Shown one piece after another: positions 23,757-34,144 of a stretch of 64,000 nt of DNA; within the stretch, counting starts at the first letter, position 1; each line of letters begins with the position of its first letter. This DNA comes from Aplidium turbinatum. Its lineage: Eukaryota > Chordata > Ascidiacea > Aplousobranchia > Polyclinidae. The DNA lies in assembly GCA_918807975.1 (NCBI GenBank), contig OU964925.1:1836798-1900797 (forward strand), read 5' to 3'. The notes beneath the pieces were generated by a model. It was not told where the DNA came from. It worked only from the letters and a program-made list of their open reading frames with translations, and did not search any database. The translations under genes and the position numbers were made by a program.

Positions 23757-23765
23757 TATCTTTTT
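23717..23765 (-). CDS. ENDOU: ENDOU exon 1: signal peptide
   Basis: The ATG at 23756 starts [13 protein letters not shown], a classic secretory signal core. The exon ends ACAG before a GTATGC donor, in phase 1, matching exon 2. A pyrimidine-rich AG lies only 9 bases upstream of the ATG (AG at 23766-23767), so the true 5' end is either an upstream leader exon or a spliced leader. Confidence 0.8.
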
Positions 23766-23769
23766 CTGA

Positions 23770-24970
23770 AAATAAAACAGAAGAAAATTAAACCGCATGT
23801 TGTGTAATTCTAAACCATTTGCATTCAATAGGATACTTTAGAACTATTCTATTTCTATATGTTTGTGGGAAACTGGAAAAAACTGCAATTATGTTATCTA
23901 TCTTGGTACAGATGGAGTCTGGTCGTCTAAATACGTGCAGTCTGAGAGTCCACTGTGTTTCACCCTGAGTTTGTGATTTCTCTGGACTACAGTAGCCTAC
24001 ATATAAAGGCTAGCTAAATGTAGCCAGTGTTGGTCTCATCATTCAACGCACGTCGACATATTGCTACATTTAGTTAGCTAAATCTGGTACAACCATTGAT
24101 GATTTAGTCTGTGGTCTGTTCTTCAGAGCCAAGTTGACAAAAAAAAAATAAGATGCCATATCTATGACATCAAGAGCTGAGACTAATTTCACAAATCTTC
24201 TCCTATAAATGCAGCTGCAATAGCTTTCATGAGTTAATGCCATTCAACGAATCTCACTTTGTTGTATGCATGCAAGTAAGGCCAAACATTTATTGAGAAA
24301 ATCACTGAATACGATTTTAATAAAATTGACACTGCACTGCACTTTAGTTTTATTCTTATTCAGCGTCAAATTGTTCCAACTAAGTGCAATCAATCAAGCG
24401 CTAGATTCCTCAAGCATCGGAAGTCCGATGATCATAAGCGACAACCATATGAGAGAAGTGAAGTTTTATGTCGAAACTACGTCGTGTTATGTTTCTTTTT
24501 AAAAATATCAATGTTATCAAAAAGTAGCATTTGAGAGAGGGTACCAGAAAAACATTTGAAAGTAAACGAAACTTAGTTTTAGAGTTTAAGTCAGTGGCAG
24601 AACCAGGGGGGTAGCCTACTTGGTCACAAACCCTGCGCCAAAACCGAGAAAAAGATGTGATGCTTTTCCATTCTTATAAACATTTCTCATTCGATGTAAC
24701 TTAACCGATGTAACGGTTCAGAAGTTATTGCGATCTGAAAGTTGCTGCTTGACCAGAAGTTACAGAACAAGGGTTGCCAGATAGGACAGTTGCAGCAAAT
24801 TCAGCAAAAATAAAATAAAAATTAAGAGAAAAAGTTTGTAACAAAAATCGTTGTTGTGTTTGAATAAAAAAAATTTGGAACAAGACATCGTTTCAAATAT
24901 TTCAATCGTGGCAGCCTCTCATAATAACGATAGTAATTTACGCTATTTATTTTACACCAGCTGGATGCAA
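23770..24970. other. Upstream of ENDOU, no gene recognised
   Basis: This holds the 5' flank or leader intron of ENDOU. A small imperfect inverted pair (TAGCTAAATGTAGC near 24010, GCTACATTTAGTTAGCTA near 24063) could form a hairpin. A hAT-like end CAGTGGCAGAACCAGGGGGG starts at 24592 without a recognisable partner. Confidence 0.4.
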
Positions 24971-24979
24971 AATAGCATC

Positions 24980-25345
24980 AATAAAAATTCTCCATAATTT
25001 GGGATCCTCAGGCAACTATCACAGTCTTCCGGCTGTGCTCTGCAAGAGATCGAACTCTTCGGATGTACAATAAGTTTGTCTTCCTTTCTTTGCCCCCGCT
25101 CGCCTTTGATCAGTTAGGACAATAGAAGAGCCTCATTACAAACTGAGCACTGGATGTCGCACTCCATGTCCCAGCCACCGAAGCCGACGCCGGCTGATCC
25201 GCTGAAGCAGGAGAGTCTCTCCGACAGCCTCGTGCAACAAATCATTGTAGCCCAGTCCATGAAACTTTGAAAACCTTTAACGTGTTTATCATTCATCTGG
25301 TGCTTTACCTTTCCACCACACAGCATCACAGAGCCTTATTGCAAG
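24980..25345 (-). other. Coding-like segment, unassigned
   Basis: On the minus strand a GC-richer island gives KVKHQMNDKHVKGFQSFMDW and later WDMECDIQCSVCNEALLLS, with clustered cysteines. It then continues in a broken frame to about 24990. It stands out in composition from its AT-rich surroundings. I recognise no family; it could be a decayed exon or part of an element. Confidence 0.3.
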
Positions 25346-25398
25346 TCGTACGTGGTTTGGCCTCTATATTTTATAGTTCTGTTAGTAATTTTAAAAAT

Positions 25399-25728
25399 TA
25401 AAAATTTCATGGAAACAAAAGATCACTAACGATGAAGTACTCTCCAAATTCAATTCAAGCAAAATGCTCTTACAAACAATCAAAAGAAGAAAATTGAAGT
25501 ATTTCGGACACACAATAAGGCAAAATTTATTACAAAGATCCTTAATAGAAGGGAAGATAAACGGTAAAAGAAGTAAAGGCAGACCAAGAATGATTTGGAC
25601 AACAAGCATCACAAAATGGACAAAATTAACTTATGAGTGTGCAGTACGCACAGCTCATGGTCGAGAACAATGGCGCATTGTATCCAACCCTCCATACGAG
25701 GAAGGAACAAAATGATGATGATGTTAGT
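25399..25728 (+). mobile_element. RTE LINE 3' end
   Basis: The frame reads [45 protein letters not shown] and ECAVRTAHGREQWRIVSNP, then a stop and TGATGATGATG. This C-terminus and the short TGA-repeat ending are characteristic of the RTE clade. The element is severely 5'-truncated, with only the last 100 codons or so kept. Confidence 0.9.
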
Positions 25729-25734
25729 AAATAC

Positions 25735-26420
25735 CAGGGCTGTGGAGTCGGAGTCATGGAGTCAGTGGGATTTTGGCGTGTGCAGAGTCGAAGTCGTTAA
25801 GAAATGGCCGACTCCCGCTTGATAGAAAACGCTGAATAATACAATTTTTGTTTTCAATCTTTTTTCAATGAATTGTTTCTTTTTCTCCAAATTGCGTTCT
25901 AAACTTTTGTTAGAAAATAAAAGTGTCTGTTCTTGTTAGTTTTTGTGAAAGTCGTCGTTTCAATTTCAGTCATAACTTAAATTGAATTTCAAAAAGATGA
26001 AAAAGAACAGAAATTTAAAAACAACTCTGGCAACACTGAAGCCAAAGTCGAGTTGGTAAACACGTAAACATGACCATAGAATTAACAAGAAAGAACTTTT
26101 GCAAATATAATTTTTTGTTTTTTGAAAACACAGTTTTTTTCTTACATCTCATGCTTCTCTTTTTTTATTGTGTAATGTGTATCTTTTCGAAACTAACATT
26201 CTTTTTCTTATAGCTCTTCCTTCCATTAGGCTACACATAATCATATGATTAAAAAATAAAAGAATACTCAACTGTAAGGTAAAAAAAATTAGGTTTCGAA
26301 AAGGAAAAATTATAATTTATTTTTTGTGAATTCTATGGTCATGTGGAATGGTTTACACTTTACAGTTATAAAGCGAGGAGTTGAAGTCGGAGAAGGGTTG
26401 CCATATTGGCGTTTTTAATA
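25735..26420. repeat. Repeat with CAGGGCTGTGGAGTCGG end and inverted motifs
   Basis: It starts right after the RTE tail with CAGGGCTGTGGAGTCGGAGT, a hAT-like end. No matching right end was found. Inside, ACATGACCATAGAATT (26068) and its complement (26330) form a 16-bp perfect inverted pair about 260 bp apart, suggesting a second fold-back element. Confidence 0.4.
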
Positions 26421-26830
26421 CAAAAGTCGAGCAATTTGGCATATTTTGGATGCGTTTAGCAGGCTATTTTTGGTTTGGCATATTTCGAAGCTATTGTATT
26501 GAAGTTTAACAAACTCATTTGTATTCATTTCAAGTATTTATGAAATATCAAGTTTAAAATGGCAACATTATCACCGTGTTCTGTTTATCCAAAACTCAAG
26601 TGATGAGTGAATCAACCCAACGCGACTCCTGTTGGCCTTATAAATCAATTTTTATTCATTTTCCTTGTATCTCATTCTGTGCCGTTTTCCTGAAATAGTG
26701 TTCCCAGAAATTTGATCAATATCCAGCACAATTAAGTTATTAAAAACAAACGATATCTTGCAATCAACAATTTCAGTAAACAAGAAAATTTTGCCACAAC
26801 GCAATACACGCAATAATAGTGGCCGGCAAA
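26421..26830. other. No gene recognised
   Basis: AT-rich sequence without a convincing feature. Confidence 0.35.
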
Positions 26831-26831
26831 C

Positions 26832-27000
26832 CAGTGGCGGATCCAAAGGGGAGAGAGAGCGATCTCTCTCCATAAAACACAGAAAATTAACTGTATTCAG
26901 CGTGTTTTTACAAGATCGGATTAATGTGGACGACGCATCATTGTGTTTTGTTGGAATCTCCTCCTCCCCTTAAAATTATTTGCTGGATCCGACCCTACAG
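26832..27000. mobile_element. Possible short hAT-like element
   Basis: The left end CAGTGGCGGATCCAAAGGGG roughly mirrors CTGGATCCGACCCTACAG at 26983-27000. The flanks do not form a target duplication, so the borders are tentative. Confidence 0.3.
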
Positions 27001-27091
27001 TAAAAATAGACTCCAATCAGTGCCGGTCTTAGGGTTTTTCGGGCCCTGTGCGGAATATGCTTTTGCGGGCCCCAATGACAATAATCCAATT

Positions 27092-27352
27092 CAGTGGCGT
27101 ATCTAGGTACTTTGAAAGGGAAGGGGCGGTGGTGGCGGCGTGATCGCCAAAGACGACAACCAGCGGTGGGGGGTCTGGGGGGCCTCCCCCAGAAAATTTT
27201 GAAAAATTACTTTGAATTTGGGACATTCTGAGAGCATGTTCAACAAAAATTTAGGTATGAATACTACTGTGAAATGGTGCTGTCCGGTGGCATAGCAAAA
27301 GGATAAGATCATGCTTTCTTTGGCATTTTTCGGAAATAAAGCTCTCTACAGT
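27092..27352 (+). repeat. hAT-type terminal segment, left arm
   Basis: The segment begins CAGTGGCGTATCTAGG and matches, inverted, 28812-29046 over about 240 bp with moderate divergence. The two arms are 1.5 kb apart and lack matching target duplications, so they may be two separate copies and not the ends of one element. Confidence 0.6.
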
Positions 27353-27368
27353 ATGTTGAGTCTGGATG

Positions 27369-27546
27369 CAACCTATTTCGTCCCCTGAAATCGTGTAACA
27401 AAATTAAATTTCGACTCATTTCGTCCCCTGAAAAGATCGAGAAATTTTGAAATGTTTGCGGCAACTCCGATCAGCGATTTCGGCTATGTCGTTTTTTTTT
27501 CTCGATCTTTTCAGGGTACGAAATATTCAGGCGACGAAATAGGTTG
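27369..27546. mobile_element. Small palindromic element
   Basis: CAACCTATTTCGTCCCCTGA at the left matches TTCAGGCGACGAAATAGGTT at the right. An inner pair (GAAAAGATCGAGAAA / TTTCTCGATCTTTTC) adds to the fold-back. No coding capacity. Confidence 0.6.
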
Positions 27547-27667
27547 AATTGTTGAATTTTTCCTTTGAAAATGACAAAATTACTGCATTTTCTGAGTAAA
27601 TTGCGGGCCCCCTAATTTGCGGGCCCTGTGCGATCGCACGGTTTGCACATCCCAAAGACCGGCACTG

Positions 27668-28810
27668 CTCCAATAAAATGCAGAAAGAAACTTATAACTA
27701 TGAAACGAAAGGCTGTCGAAACCAACAAAAAGCGTTTGTATCGCAACTTATGAAACACAATAACGGTGAAACGCACACCAATGTTTACATGACATGAACA
27801 ATTGAACAAACGACAAGCAGCCCTGTGCTCTCATACAAGTTCAGGCAGCTCTTATTGAAATGCGTTAAGTTTTGCATGGAGATGAATCTCAATAAAACTA
27901 GTGAACGTTTTGTCGAGATTTTGTTGCAAAGAACATTAACGTTTTTATTGAAATTCCCAACCGACATTTCAAAAATATTCTTGGGAAAACTTCCAGATCC
28001 CCTACCAACCTGCCTGCTTCTTCGGAACCTCACTTTCCCACTGCTAGTTTTCTCTAAACATTGCTGTTTTTCTTTTTAATTCGGCCAAGTGAACCCCATT
28101 TTTTATTCGATCTACTACTGGTTTAAACATCACTGTTGTACAAACTAGACCTAAATTCCGCAGCACTTTATTTCAAAATTTTAAGTGGATGCAACGCTTT
28201 CACGAGGAAGCTTTTAAGTCAACTGTTTGACCACGCACATCGTTACCTTATGTACACTTCTGTGGCCCAATATAGGAGTTACATGTGTTCACAACAGCTG
28301 TGCATTCCCACGCTTGTGTAGGCTTTGTGACGTCATACGAAGTCCACGTACATAAAGCTGATTATGCTCAGCGCTTCCACTTTGGTGGTAATTACCACAA
28401 TTGTGGAATTTTCATCATGCTTGTGGTAAAAATGTGGTAATATGGAAATTTTGTGTGGAAATGTTGCCAAAATGTGGAATTATAAAATTTGACATAAAAC
28501 AGTATTAATAAATAAGAGCATTTAAACTGTTGTCTTTCGAAATCGAATAGATAATGCAAAAAACTACTTATAACAGCATGCAACTAACATGTTCCGCTGT
28601 TTTCGGTTTGATTTTAGAAGGCGTCCTGACTTTTGGCTTTGAACGTAGGCCGTAGGGTGATCATGTGATCATATTCATAGTCAAGACGTCACAATATTGA
28701 GAATGATGCTTTCAGTCTAAAAAAATTGCCTAATTTTAAACAAAATTGCATTAAAAGAGCAAGTTTTGCCAATGCCAAACATCTCAGCCAGGAATTAGCA
28801 ACAAGAAAAC
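27668..28810. other. No gene recognised
   Basis: AT-rich sequence between two element arms. Runs of TTGTGGTAA / TTACCAC near 28385-28445 are locally repetitive. No coding segment was recognised. Confidence 0.35.
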
Positions 28811-28811
28811 G

Positions 28812-29046
28812 TAGAGACTTAGCTTTATTTCCGAAAAATGCCAAAGAAAACATGATCTTATCCTTTTGCTATGCCACCAGACGCCACCATTTTACAGAAA
28901 TATTCGTAACCACATTTTTGTTGAAAATGCTCTCATAATGCACCAAATTCAAAGTAATTTTTCAAAATTTTCTGGGGGACGCCCCCCAGGCCCCCGCCGC
29001 TGGGTCGTCAAAACCCCCCCGTTCAAAATTCCTGGCTACGCTACTG
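28812..29046 (-). repeat. hAT-type terminal segment, right arm
   Basis: The segment ends CCTGGCTACGCTACTG and is the inverted counterpart of 27092-27352. It abuts, with 14 bp between, the target duplication of the 29069-32960 transposon. Confidence 0.6.
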
Positions 29047-29580
29047 GTCCGAGGCTGGTGAGGTTGACCTGTACTGAATACTGAGTGGAACTTTTTTGTA
29101 GAAATACTTAGAGGGGTCCTATAGGAACAATTTTAGAGATGTTGCCACGTTCCAAACCCTGGGCAACATCCGGATTTAGTTCGGTTTCCAAAGTCCGTAA
29201 ATAAAATTTGGAAAAAATCTCAATTGGTCCAAACACAGGCATGTTATATATCATTTTAAAGGATTTTTTGTCCAGATTAATAATATTGAGGTCTTAAGTT
29301 ATTCACAAAAAACTCTGATCACTTTATCACATTTTCTTCCATTAGTACTTGTTCATTTTGTTGGCAAATTGTGTAAAAATAGAACATGAAGACATGATAT
29401 TGCATTGTGAAGTTCATTCTAAACTTCTATGGCATGTTTTCATCACTCTTGTTAGGAATATTTGCATTGAGTTTGCTTTCTCAATTTATTTATTTTCGTT
29501 TTTTCAGAAAATAAAAAGTACTTTGTCTAAATAATAATAATATGCAGAGCATGGAATCCCTTTGTATGTTTTAAAGTATA

Positions 29581-29973
29581 TTGGATTGTTCTGATACGCA
29601 TAAGCTAGTGGAGGCACAATTGACATTGACATGTAAAGAAAAAGTAAAACAAAGCAGCGAAAGAAGAGGTGATCACTTTTATGAACAATTCGATTCAAGC
29701 AATGCCTTATATTACCATCAAAACTGTTATCTTACTTATACGTCAAACAATCATATCGGGAGATATCTGAAAAGGAAGAACAAAAAGCAAGGTACGTCAT
29801 ATGTGAAACGTAGCAAACGATCTTCAAGTACATTTTTTTATTTCAAGAAAAATTGTCTAATGTGTGGGGAAGCATGTGACATTGAGAAGGATAAAAAGCA
29901 TCCAGAAAGATGGGAAAAGAACAAAAGCTTCTTGTGCAGAATTGCTGATCGTGGAAAGGGAAAGCTATCCTAA
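29581..29973 (+). pseudogene. Transposon gene, N-terminal zinc module
   Basis: The reading frame contains NALYYHQNCYLTYTSNNHIG and, after a basic KRSKRSS stretch, KNCLMCGEACDIEKDKKHPE, a C-x2-C with downstream His/Cys ligands. It continues after about 30206 with GACSDLHAAEARYQ. This order (Y-H-x-x-C-Y, C-x-x-C...H-P-E-R, then D-L-x-A-A-E-A-R-Y-H) belongs to a recurrent uncharacterised animal transposon protein that I recognise by pattern only. It lies just inside the left inverted end. The frame is interrupted before the central domain. Confidence 0.6.
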
Positions 29974-30452
29974 AGACGTACTTCTTCAAGTATGCGTAAT
30001 TGCATTTGAATTTTGTGTTGTCTGGAAAAAGTTTTGTCGAGTTTCAAAACAAATCTTGCTTTATACAAAGTCAATGAATTCCGAGTGTACTTTTTTTTAA
30101 TTCTTTGGGATTTGGCCATGGTTCAATTAGAGATTAAAGAGTAGTATTTAGAGATTAGTATTAGATATTTGCATATTTAAAATTGGATAATATTTCTTTT
30201 AGCAATGTTTGGAACGTGGTGATGCAACTGGAGATTTAGTTAGAATCAGAATAGAAGGTGCATGTAGCGACTTGCATGCAGCAGAGGCGAGGTATCAGTG
30301 TTACTATTATTTGCAACATTTATACTGGTCAGCTGTCTGGTACTAAAGTAAATGTCAATAAATCGGTGGAGATTGGTAAAAAACAAATGGTTTCATTCCA
30401 GAAATCATTACCTGATGGTTTTCGATAGGCAATAAAGAAGGAAGTTGTTACA

Positions 30453-31527
30453 ATGAAAAAAACAGGCAAGTCTAGAACAAAGAACAAAACAGCAGAGGTA
30501 TACAACACAGATATAATTTTCTCAAGAGTCATGTATTTGTTGTCTGCTGGTCGTATCCAGTTGGAGGATCTTTTCAAGTATGAACTTGCACCCGTTCCAA
30601 CAGCACTATTTAAAGACACAGGAGAAGGCAGATACTCTACATCAAAATCTGTTTTAAAAAATGCTTTGAAAGTCGAAGTCTCTACAAGGAAAATTTTTTC
30701 CTGATGCGATAGCAATTAATGGTTGTGCAATGCTTCACAGTGCAATTCATTGGCCTAAGGGAGGAAAGGTGAACGATTTCCTTGCAGGTGTTCGATGTTA
30801 CATTTTTAAAAAGTTGGCGAAGTCAGATGTCTATCTAATCTATGATCGATACAAAGAATTCAGCATTAAATTTAACACCAGACAAGAGAGGTTGAATCTA
30901 TTTCAATGCTCACATACACTAAACAAGTCAAGCCCATTGCCTTCCAAAGAAATCACCTTACGTGTCACTAAAACCAAAGTCCAACTTATTGAAATGGTTA
31001 AAGCAGATTTGATGGGAAATCTCCCATCAGTTTCCAACAAACTCATCATCACTTCAAAAGATGACATCCCAAAGGAACTTCATTGTGGTAGACATTCAGA
31101 AAGACACGACTTGATAACGACACAAGAAGAAGCTGATGTTATCATTCCTCGTCAGGTTTTTGCAGCAATCACTGATGGCAAATCATCAATCAAAGTTTGT
31201 TGTGAAGATACTCAAATCAAACAGTGGGAAGCAGAAGTATTCATGGAAGGATTTAAAGAAGGAAAGAATCTGATCTCCATCAAAGAGTCTGTTCGAAAGC
31301 ACATAGATGTCATTCCCCAGATCATGTCCATGCATGCAATGACCGGTTGTGACAGTGTACCTATGATGTATGGTGTGGGTAAGAAGAATGCCCTAAGTGC
31401 CGTCAAAAAGTCACACCTTCTTCATCTTGGCGACGCAACAGCTGACGAGGATGAATATATCAACGAGTGCAAGAACTTTGTGGCTACTTGTTACAATAGA
31501 AAAAGCACGTGCTCTGCAGATAACAGG
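30453..31527 (+). pseudogene. Transposon gene, central FEN/PIN-like domain
   Basis: Two overlapping frames (30453-30704 and 30730-31527, one frameshift in a T run) give INGCAMLHSAIHWPKGGKV, SDVYLIYDRYKEFSIK, TTQEEADVIIPRQVF and MHAMTGCDSVPMMYGVGKKN. The spacing of acidic residues and the final G-C-D-x-V-P-x-x-x-G-V-G-K-K recall FEN1/XPG nucleases (x-x-F-D-G, E-A-D, helix-turn-helix G-I-G-x-K). That link is my inference. A segment expected between VCCEDT and WEAEVFM, with further acidic residues in relatives, looks deleted. The exon ends AACAG before GTAACT. Confidence 0.65.
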
Positions 31528-31754
31528 TAACTTTCTTCTTTATTACTCGTAAAAATGTGTCAATAATTTTTTTTCGATCAACTCTTACTAAACTATTGTG
31601 AACAGCAGCCCAAATAAGAAAACCAGTTGTTGGAAATAGCGCAAAGCGTTTCGTAATCCTAGGTTACATTCGTCAGTCATCAGATGAAACTGTGGTAATC
31701 ACAACCTTAAACAAATCATAGTAATAAATAACTAAATACAATCTTGCTTTTCAG

Positions 31755-31931
31755 GGAAACTATTTGGCGACGTAAAACCGGGGGAGTCAAAATAACTTCC
31801 ACACCACCACCTCTTTGTTCGCTACCACCAACAGATGAAGCTCTCGAACTTAACATCAAACGAGCAAGATATCAAAGACTGGTTTGAGGATCGTGTCTCG
31901 ATGGTAACCCACCAAATTTGGGCCCTTGCCA
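31755..31931 (+). CDS. Transposon gene, exon after first GT-AG intron
   Basis: After a TTTTCAG acceptor the frame continues ETIWRRKTGGVKITSTPPPL and LPPTDEALELNIKRARYQRL, a segment typical of this family just before its C-terminus. A stop (TGA) follows in frame near 31888. The exon ends GCCAG/GTAGTT. Confidence 0.6.
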
Positions 31932-32072
31932 GGTAGTTTAAAATAAATAAACATTTATATTTGAATTCTGTTTTAATTTCTGTGTGACTAGGCATTTATT
32001 TCATTGAAAAAGATTGCTATACAATTAAAAAAGATCATAATTTTTGTGTTTCATTCTTCTGGTTTCTTTTAG

Positions 32073-32183
32073 TACGGATGGGATAAAGATGAAGAAACCA
32101 AAACACTCCATCCAATTATGCTACCAACTGGAATCAAATCTGCTCCTGACGAGGTCTTAAAAATCAGTAGCTGTGGATGCACA
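32073..32183 (+). CDS. Transposon gene, penultimate exon
   Basis: A TTCTTTTAG acceptor leads into YGWDKDEETKTLHPIMLPTG and then APDEVLKISSCGC, the first half of the terminal Cys-rich motif. The donor is CACAA/GTTAGT. Confidence 0.6.
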
Positions 32184-32410
32184 AGTTAGTATTTGATATG
32201 TATGATATCATATAATAGCAAGTTTAAATCTTTCCATAGCTTCGATCAATGATAGTCACGTCACATGATACACGAATTCATTGTTTTACTCTTCAGTTTG
32301 GCTGCTCCATCCATTTTTAGGAGAATGAATTGACAGCCATGTTTAGTGGTAAAAACACAAGGGTTATCATGAACATGAAAAACTCTAAGACAAACTCTTT
32401 TATTTTTTCA

Positions 32411-32578
32411 GCTTCGAAATGTGACGCAAAAGCATGTTCCTGTTCGAAATCAAAAATTGGCTGTAACCTACCGATTTTTGTACATGCAGCGATTGCGAAA
32501 ATGAATGGAATGTTGGCAATAATCCGAGTGAGAGTGACAGTGACGATGAAGTTTATCTGCTAAAGAATGACTATGTAT
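32411..32578 (+). CDS. Transposon gene, CXC-type C-terminus
   Basis: After a TTTTTCAG acceptor the frame reads SKCDAKACSCSKSKIGCNLP followed by further Cys residues. Together with SSCGC of the previous exon this gives the C-x-C...C-x4-C-x-C...C spacing of tesmin/TSO1-like CXC domains, which bind zinc and DNA. An acidic tail (SESDSDDE) ends the protein. Confidence 0.6.
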
Positions 32579-33039
32579 TTTGTTAAATAAGAAGAAGAGT
32601 TCAGCAGTTTTTCAAAATAATGCTTCTCCAAATCCCTCTTTTCTTACCATTTTTTATAAAAAAATCGAGAATTGTTAATTTAAATAACTTAAATTCAAAG
32701 CGATTAGAACTTTTAAGACCTCAATATTATTAATCTGGACAAAAAATCCTTTGAAATGATATATAACATGCCTTTGTTTGGACCAATTGAGATTTTTTCT
32801 AAATTTTGTATTGGCAGATTTTCCGTATTTTACAGACTTTGGAAACCGAACGAAATCGGGATGTTGCCCAAGGTTTGGAAGGTGGCAACATCTCTAAAAT
32901 TGTTCATATAGGACCCCTCTAAGTATTTCTACCAAAAAGTTCCACTCTGTATTCCAGTATAGGTTGACATTAAAAACCCACTTTCAGCCCCCGGGACCAG
33001 TCCCACTAAGATATGGAGCTTCAATGTGTATCCTCGCTA

Positions 33040-33660
33040 ACGGTCCTTGGATTAAAGTCTACTTCATGTGAGCCTCTGGGGCCGAGGGTCTATCCTTTTA
33101 CCACCCCAAACCAGGGTTGTCGGTATTTTACCCAACCCAAAAAACCCGGGTGCTTCTTTTTTAAAACCCATAAAAAACCCAGAGCATCAAATTTGTCCAG
33201 TTTTTATTGAAAAAAACGAAAAAAAAAATGAACCGAAGTACTAGCCTACAAGGCCTAGTTAAAACAAACTTCAAATTAGGACTTAAGGATGTGATTGTGA
33301 AGTAAATTTCCAAGAATAAACTGAAAACACAGTAGATATTTCTGTACAGTACGCAAAATCAAGTCATGTCACTTTGTACTACACTAAAACTCATTTATGC
33401 AAGAAGGCCTCATAGTTAAACAACCCTAGTGCATTATTTTATTGAGTTATGCCAGCATGTAGCCTACTGGGAGTGAGAAGCACTTCATTGGTAAAAAGTA
33501 GTTTTGAGGTGAAATAAGCATGAACCTACCTGTTTTGCATCTTTTTTAAATAAAACCCAAAAAAACAGTTTTTTTTTTAAAACCAGGCGGGTTGGCCTTT
33601 TTTTAAAAAAACCCGGGTTTTTCTCAACCCTGTCCCAAACTCACGATGTTCCTGGACGCG
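33040..33660 (-). repeat. I/Jockey LINE 3' tail remnant, split by a MITE
   Basis: GTGAGCCTCTGGGGCCGAGG and the following 45 bp match the LINE end at 44618-44690. The match is interrupted at 33111 by the MITE and resumes at 33641 with TCACGATGTTCCTGGAC. Confidence 0.7.
33112..33632. mobile_element. hAT MITE, 521 bp
   Basis: Ends CAGGGTTGTCGGT and TTCTCAACCCTG form short inverted repeats, with runs of GGGTTTTTT and AAAACCC inside both ends. Flanks CCCCAAAC and TCCCAAAC match at 7 of 8 bases. No coding capacity. It is inserted in a LINE tail. Confidence 0.82.
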
Positions 33661-34140
33661 AAATTTTTTCCCAGGAACTTTCTGCTACTTTGCATAGAGT
33701 TTGTATTAATAGGCCTACCGTGTGAATGCAAAAGTTTTTTCGTTGGCGTGTTTAATTCAGTGGTTTCATTTTGTGCCTTATGTTCGTGGAAACAACGGTT
33801 CGACGCCCATCGAATTTAATTTTTTGCAGTGCACACAAGCTTTTCAAACAAGTAGGGTTAGGGTTAATTCTTAATCAATTCGGAAAATCTTACTTTTGGA
33901 CTGGTGAACAGAATCAATTTCTTCTCTCAACCTTTTTAAACTTGACTAGACTAGGTGTGTCTCCAGGCTACGTTTTTTTTTTCAAGTTCAATGTTTAGAT
34001 TTGGACCTGGAGGGCGAAAATTGGCTGCTGACTTTGAAAACCGCGCGAAAATGAATCGATAAATACAGCTGCGCGCGTCGCGCGGTACCCAGTAATGGCT
34101 ATACTTACGGAAATATGCAAATGTGAAGAAAAGTTCGAAA
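33660..34140. other. No gene recognised
   Basis: Sequence between a LINE tail remnant and the LINE copy B. A GC-rich patch (GCGCGCGTCGCGCGG near 34070) stands out, but no feature can be named. Confidence 0.35.
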
Positions 34141-34144
34141 GTTC

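Larger units (their letters stand above)
27018..27667. mobile_element. hAT-like MITE with a second element nested inside
   Basis: Ends CAGTGCCGGTCTTAGGG and AAAGACCGGCACTG are inverted repeats. The flanks share CTCCAAT (27011-27017, 27668-27674). GGGCCCTGTGCG recurs inverted just inside both ends. Another hAT-type end (27092) and a palindromic element (27369-27546) sit within it. Confidence 0.75.
29069..32960 (+). mobile_element. 3.9-kb DNA transposon with long inverted ends, 8-bp duplication and a spliced nuclease-like gene
   Basis: Inverted ends of about 230 bp (29069-29302) and 260 bp (32700-32960) share long stretches such as AGAAATACTTAGAGGGGTCC and TTTAAGACCTCAATATTATT. The right arm has an extra 20-25 bp. 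The flanks are AGGTTGAC on both sides (29061-29068, 32961-32968). The arms differ by roughly 10 percent, so the insertion is not recent. One plus-strand gene fills the interior (29581-32578). I cannot assign the superfamily; 8-bp duplications alone do not decide it. Confidence 0.88.

Noticed and set aside
27092-29046. A single 1.95-kb hAT element bounded by the two inverted arms
   Set aside because: The bases outside the arms do not match as an 8-bp duplication, and the left arm lies within another MITE. Two separate copies are equally likely.
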